Source: a virus. From it: a DNA stretch of 44,331 nucleotides. Below are positions 43,076 through 44,331 of the stretch, one piece after another. Position numbers and translations under genes: made by a program. The DNA is taken from IMG/VR virus record IMGVR_UViG_3300021964_000142, positions 1 through 44,331 of that record; one strand, written 5' to 3'. Within the stretch, counting starts at the first letter, position 1. Every line of letters begins with the position of its first letter. Below the pieces are notes generated by a model. The model made no database searches. It worked only from the letters and a program-made list of their open reading frames with translations, and was not told the DNA's origin.

Positions 43076-43709
43076 TTTAGAAGACTTATCTGAACAATAT
43101 CTTCTCTATATAATAAGTAATCCAGGTCTATTAAGATTTAGACCTTGGAACTCACAAATACAATATTTAGTTACAAATACACATAGATCACACTTAGCAC
43201 AAGCTTTAGTAACACATGATACTTTAAAAGCTTTAAATATAAACTCCGAAAGTGTACTGAATATAGGGACTGGAGGAGGATACTTAGAATACGTTTGTAA
43301 ACATTTCAATTATCCAATACATACAGCAGAATACTTAGACAATACAAATATAACTGACGGCGTTCGTGCATTTAGAGTAATAAGAGAATACTTTGGCACT
43401 ACCATAGATTATACTATGACGTCAGCAAATAAAGACAATTTTGTAATTAATAAAGGTAAGAAATACGATTGGTTGATATTTTTTAGATTTTTTTATCACA
43501 CTACAGCAGAAGAAAATTTTATTGTAGATTATGAAAAAGTATATAATATATTAAGAAAATTTGAAAAATATGGAACTAACTGCATTATACTGGGAAGAAA
43601 AGAGTGGGAGAGTTTTAAAGGCTTTAAGTCAATTACAAATTATATCAATCATCACCAGTATGGTAATATAAGTGAGATAATATCAGAGTTAAAGACAAAG
43701 ATATTATAA
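42993..43709 (+). CDS. SAM-dependent methyltransferase-like protein
   Basis: 238 residues from 42993. Other in-frame starts are 42999, 43032 and 43035, so the true N-terminus is uncertain. A GAAGAG at 42983-42988 supports the first. SVLNIGTGGGYLEYVCKHF (about 87-105) is a class I methyltransferase motif I with the G-x-G-x-G SAM loop. IHTAEYLDN follows as motif II with an acidic residue, and YDWLIFFRFFYH is a motif IV-like strand. The substrate is unknown and no target-recognition domain is visible. It is inserted into the conserved head cluster between 67 and 21, overlapping the acidic tail of gp67 by 83 nt. It lacks its own late box. Confidence 0.65.
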   Translation: MIMTPEQKKIRQEMMKNLKRLPTKILNNLEDLSEQYLLYIISNPGLLRFRPWNSQIQYLVTNTHRSHLAQALVTHDTLKALNINSESVLNIGTGGGYLEYVCKHFNYPIHTAEYLDNTNITDGVRAFRVIREYFGTTIDYTMTSANKDNFVINKGKKYDWLIFFRFFYHTTAEENFIVDYEKVYNILRKFEKYGTNCIILGRKEWESFKGFKSITNYINHHQYGNISEIISELKTKIL

Positions 43710-43712
43710 ATA
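43705..43712 (+). promoter_or_regulatory. Late promoter box before the small genes preceding 21
   Basis: A perfect TATAAATA overlapping the end of the methyltransferase-like gene, with 8 nt between box and the ATG at 43721 and no Shine-Dalgarno sequence. This is the third near-leaderless layout of this window. It likely drives the two small genes and protease gene 21. Confidence 0.65.
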
Positions 43713-43720
43713 TAACTAAT

Positions 43721-43933
43721 ATGAAAACATTCGCAGAAATTAGAAGAATGGGTAGTCAGTCTCACGGAAGACTGGTTAAGAAAGTTAAAGTCGGAACTCA
43801 TAACGTAGAAATACGAAAGGGTTCAGATAATAAGTTTCATGCTCATATAGACGGCGACATGTTAGATAAGTATTTAACCCAGGCTCAGGCAGAAAAAATG
43901 GCTAGAGCCTTTATAAAACAAGCGGAGATGTAA
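43721..43933 (+). CDS. Small basic protein of unknown function
   Basis: 70 residues, basic. The N-terminal MKTFAEIRRMG helix is the kind of start also found on core-associated marine phage proteins. The rest has a small beta unit (VKVGTHNVEIRKGSDNKFHAHIDGD) and a C-terminal helix (TQAQAEKMARAFIKQA). It lies where T4 has gene 68 (between 67 and 21), but no real similarity to gp68 can be claimed. The frame is supported by its promoter-proximal position and by the next gene starting immediately after its stop. Possible head-core or internal protein; function unassigned. Confidence 0.6.
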   Translation: MKTFAEIRRMGSQSHGRLVKKVKVGTHNVEIRKGSDNKFHAHIDGDMLDKYLTQAQAEKMARAFIKQAEM

Positions 43934-44215
43934 ATGGCAAACATATACAAACCACTAACAAGCGAAATTGCAAGCGGTGACTCTGCTGGTACTGGAGTAA
44001 ATGTATCACTTGCTACTAACGTAAGAGCAGTAAATACTAATACAACAACAGCATACACTGTAGGTGTTGCAGATTCAGCAACAGCATTAGGTCAATCTGT
44101 TTATATGACATTACCACCTAATGAAATTCACTTAATAAGAAAACTTCCAGGTGATGTAGTATATGCATCAAATGCTGCTGTAAAGTTTTGTAAAATAACT
44201 AATCCGGACGGGTAA
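43934..44215 (+). CDS. Small beta-rich protein before gp21, unknown function
   Basis: 93 residues starting directly at the base after the preceding stop (TAAATG). Predicted all-beta with many Thr, Ala and Val: VSLATNVRAVNTNTTTAYTV, then SVYMTLPPNEIHLIRKLPGD and AVKFCKI. The composition and size look like a small capsid-decoration or virion beta domain. No specific family is recognised, and no catalytic motif is seen. It is coupled to the gp21 gene, which starts 3 nt after its stop, suggesting a head-related role by position only. Confidence 0.6.
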   Translation: MANIYKPLTSEIASGDSAGTGVNVSLATNVRAVNTNTTTAYTVGVADSATALGQSVYMTLPPNEIHLIRKLPGDVVYASNAAVKFCKITNPDG

Positions 44216-44218
44216 GAT

Positions 44219-44331
44219 ATGAAGTTAATAGCAGAATACGTAGAAAACAATCTTGAAGTTATTGTTGAAGCAAACGAAAAAGGCGAAAAGAAATATGCTA
44301 TTGAAGGCGTATTTGCTCAGGCCGATCAAAA
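44219..44331 (+). CDS. 21: Prohead protease gp21, N-terminus (partial)
   Basis: The last 113 nt encode MKLIAEYVENNLEVIVEANE and KKYAIEGVFAQADQK before the window ends. The 'MKLIAE...v...v...K.y.IEGvFlQgd' pattern is the start of marine T4-like gp21, the serine protease that processes prohead core and capsid proteins. Catalytic residues lie beyond the window. The position after 20 and 67 matches T4. Confidence 0.8.
   Translation, partial: MKLIAEYVENNLEVIVEANEKGEKKYAIEGVFAQADQ

Noticed and set aside
1-44331. tRNA genes, integrase/attachment site, transposon, or photosynthesis genes as host marker
   Set aside because: No cloverleaf-like stretch, recombinase or transposase motif, inverted terminal repeats, or psbA/hli-type proteins were seen; intergenic gaps are all under 100 nt.

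Overview
This is a compact, AT-rich piece of a T4-like (myovirus) genome. Short marine-type late genes abut with ATGA or TAATG overlaps and follow almost the T4 late order: 4 | 48, 53, 27, 5, 25, 6, 7, (10-like), 8, large wedge/fibre proteins, tail-fibre cassette, 13, 14, 15, 16, 17, 18, 19, 20, 67, ..., 21. This layout, the low GC, the DUF4815-type giant protein and the 2OG-oxygenase/sulfotransferase/radical-SAM accessory genes resemble marine cyanophages and pelagiphages. No photosynthesis gene, tRNA, integrase or IS element was seen, so the host (Prochlorococcus/Synechococcus, SAR11 or another marine bacterium) cannot be fixed from this window.

Layout. 1-1141 (minus strand): start of a probable B12-binding/radical-SAM protein, a small sulfotransferase-like protein and head-completion gp4. 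1142-1187: strand switch with a late promoter. 1188-11298: baseplate hub and wedge (48, 53, 27, 5 in pieces, 25, 6). 11306-20164: gp7-like, gp10-N-like, gp8 and a 1772-residue structural protein. 20164-32607: fibre cassette of about 12 kb with a small coiled-coil protein, four repetitive fibre-like proteins, a glycosyltransferase, a 2OG-Fe(II)-oxygenase-like protein and a BppU-like protein. 32624-34233: asparagine-synthetase-like PP-loop protein and a cupin. 34276-38717: neck and terminase (13-17). 38801-41089: sheath and tube. 41178 to the end: portal, core gp67, a methyltransferase overlapping it, two small proteins and the beginning of protease gp21.

Transcription. Nine perfect TATAAATA late promoter boxes (the T4 gp55-dependent -10 element) lie in intergenic gaps on the plus strand. 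They divide the window into late units starting at 48, 25, the gp10-like gene, the 921-residue fibre gene, the 28131 gene, 13, 18 (two tandem boxes) and the small gene at 43721. One intrinsic terminator lies at 28063-28090. Three boxes sit only 7-8 nt from the ATG, which would give almost leaderless messages.

Most unusual content: (i) two paralogous fibre-like proteins built largely of a degenerate tetrapeptide repeat (aromatic-Thr/Val/Ile-Gly-Asp/Asn, 12 bp per unit), with NSTx, DENFTxx, NVNQIAYT and YYGPGPT variants; (ii) a baseplate needle in which T4 gp5 is split over three genes, and whose lysozyme-like and amidase domains each appear to lack a key catalytic or zinc-binding residue; (iii) modification-type enzymes embedded between fibre genes. 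Family assignments rest on reading the translations and comparing them with family patterns from memory; no search was run.
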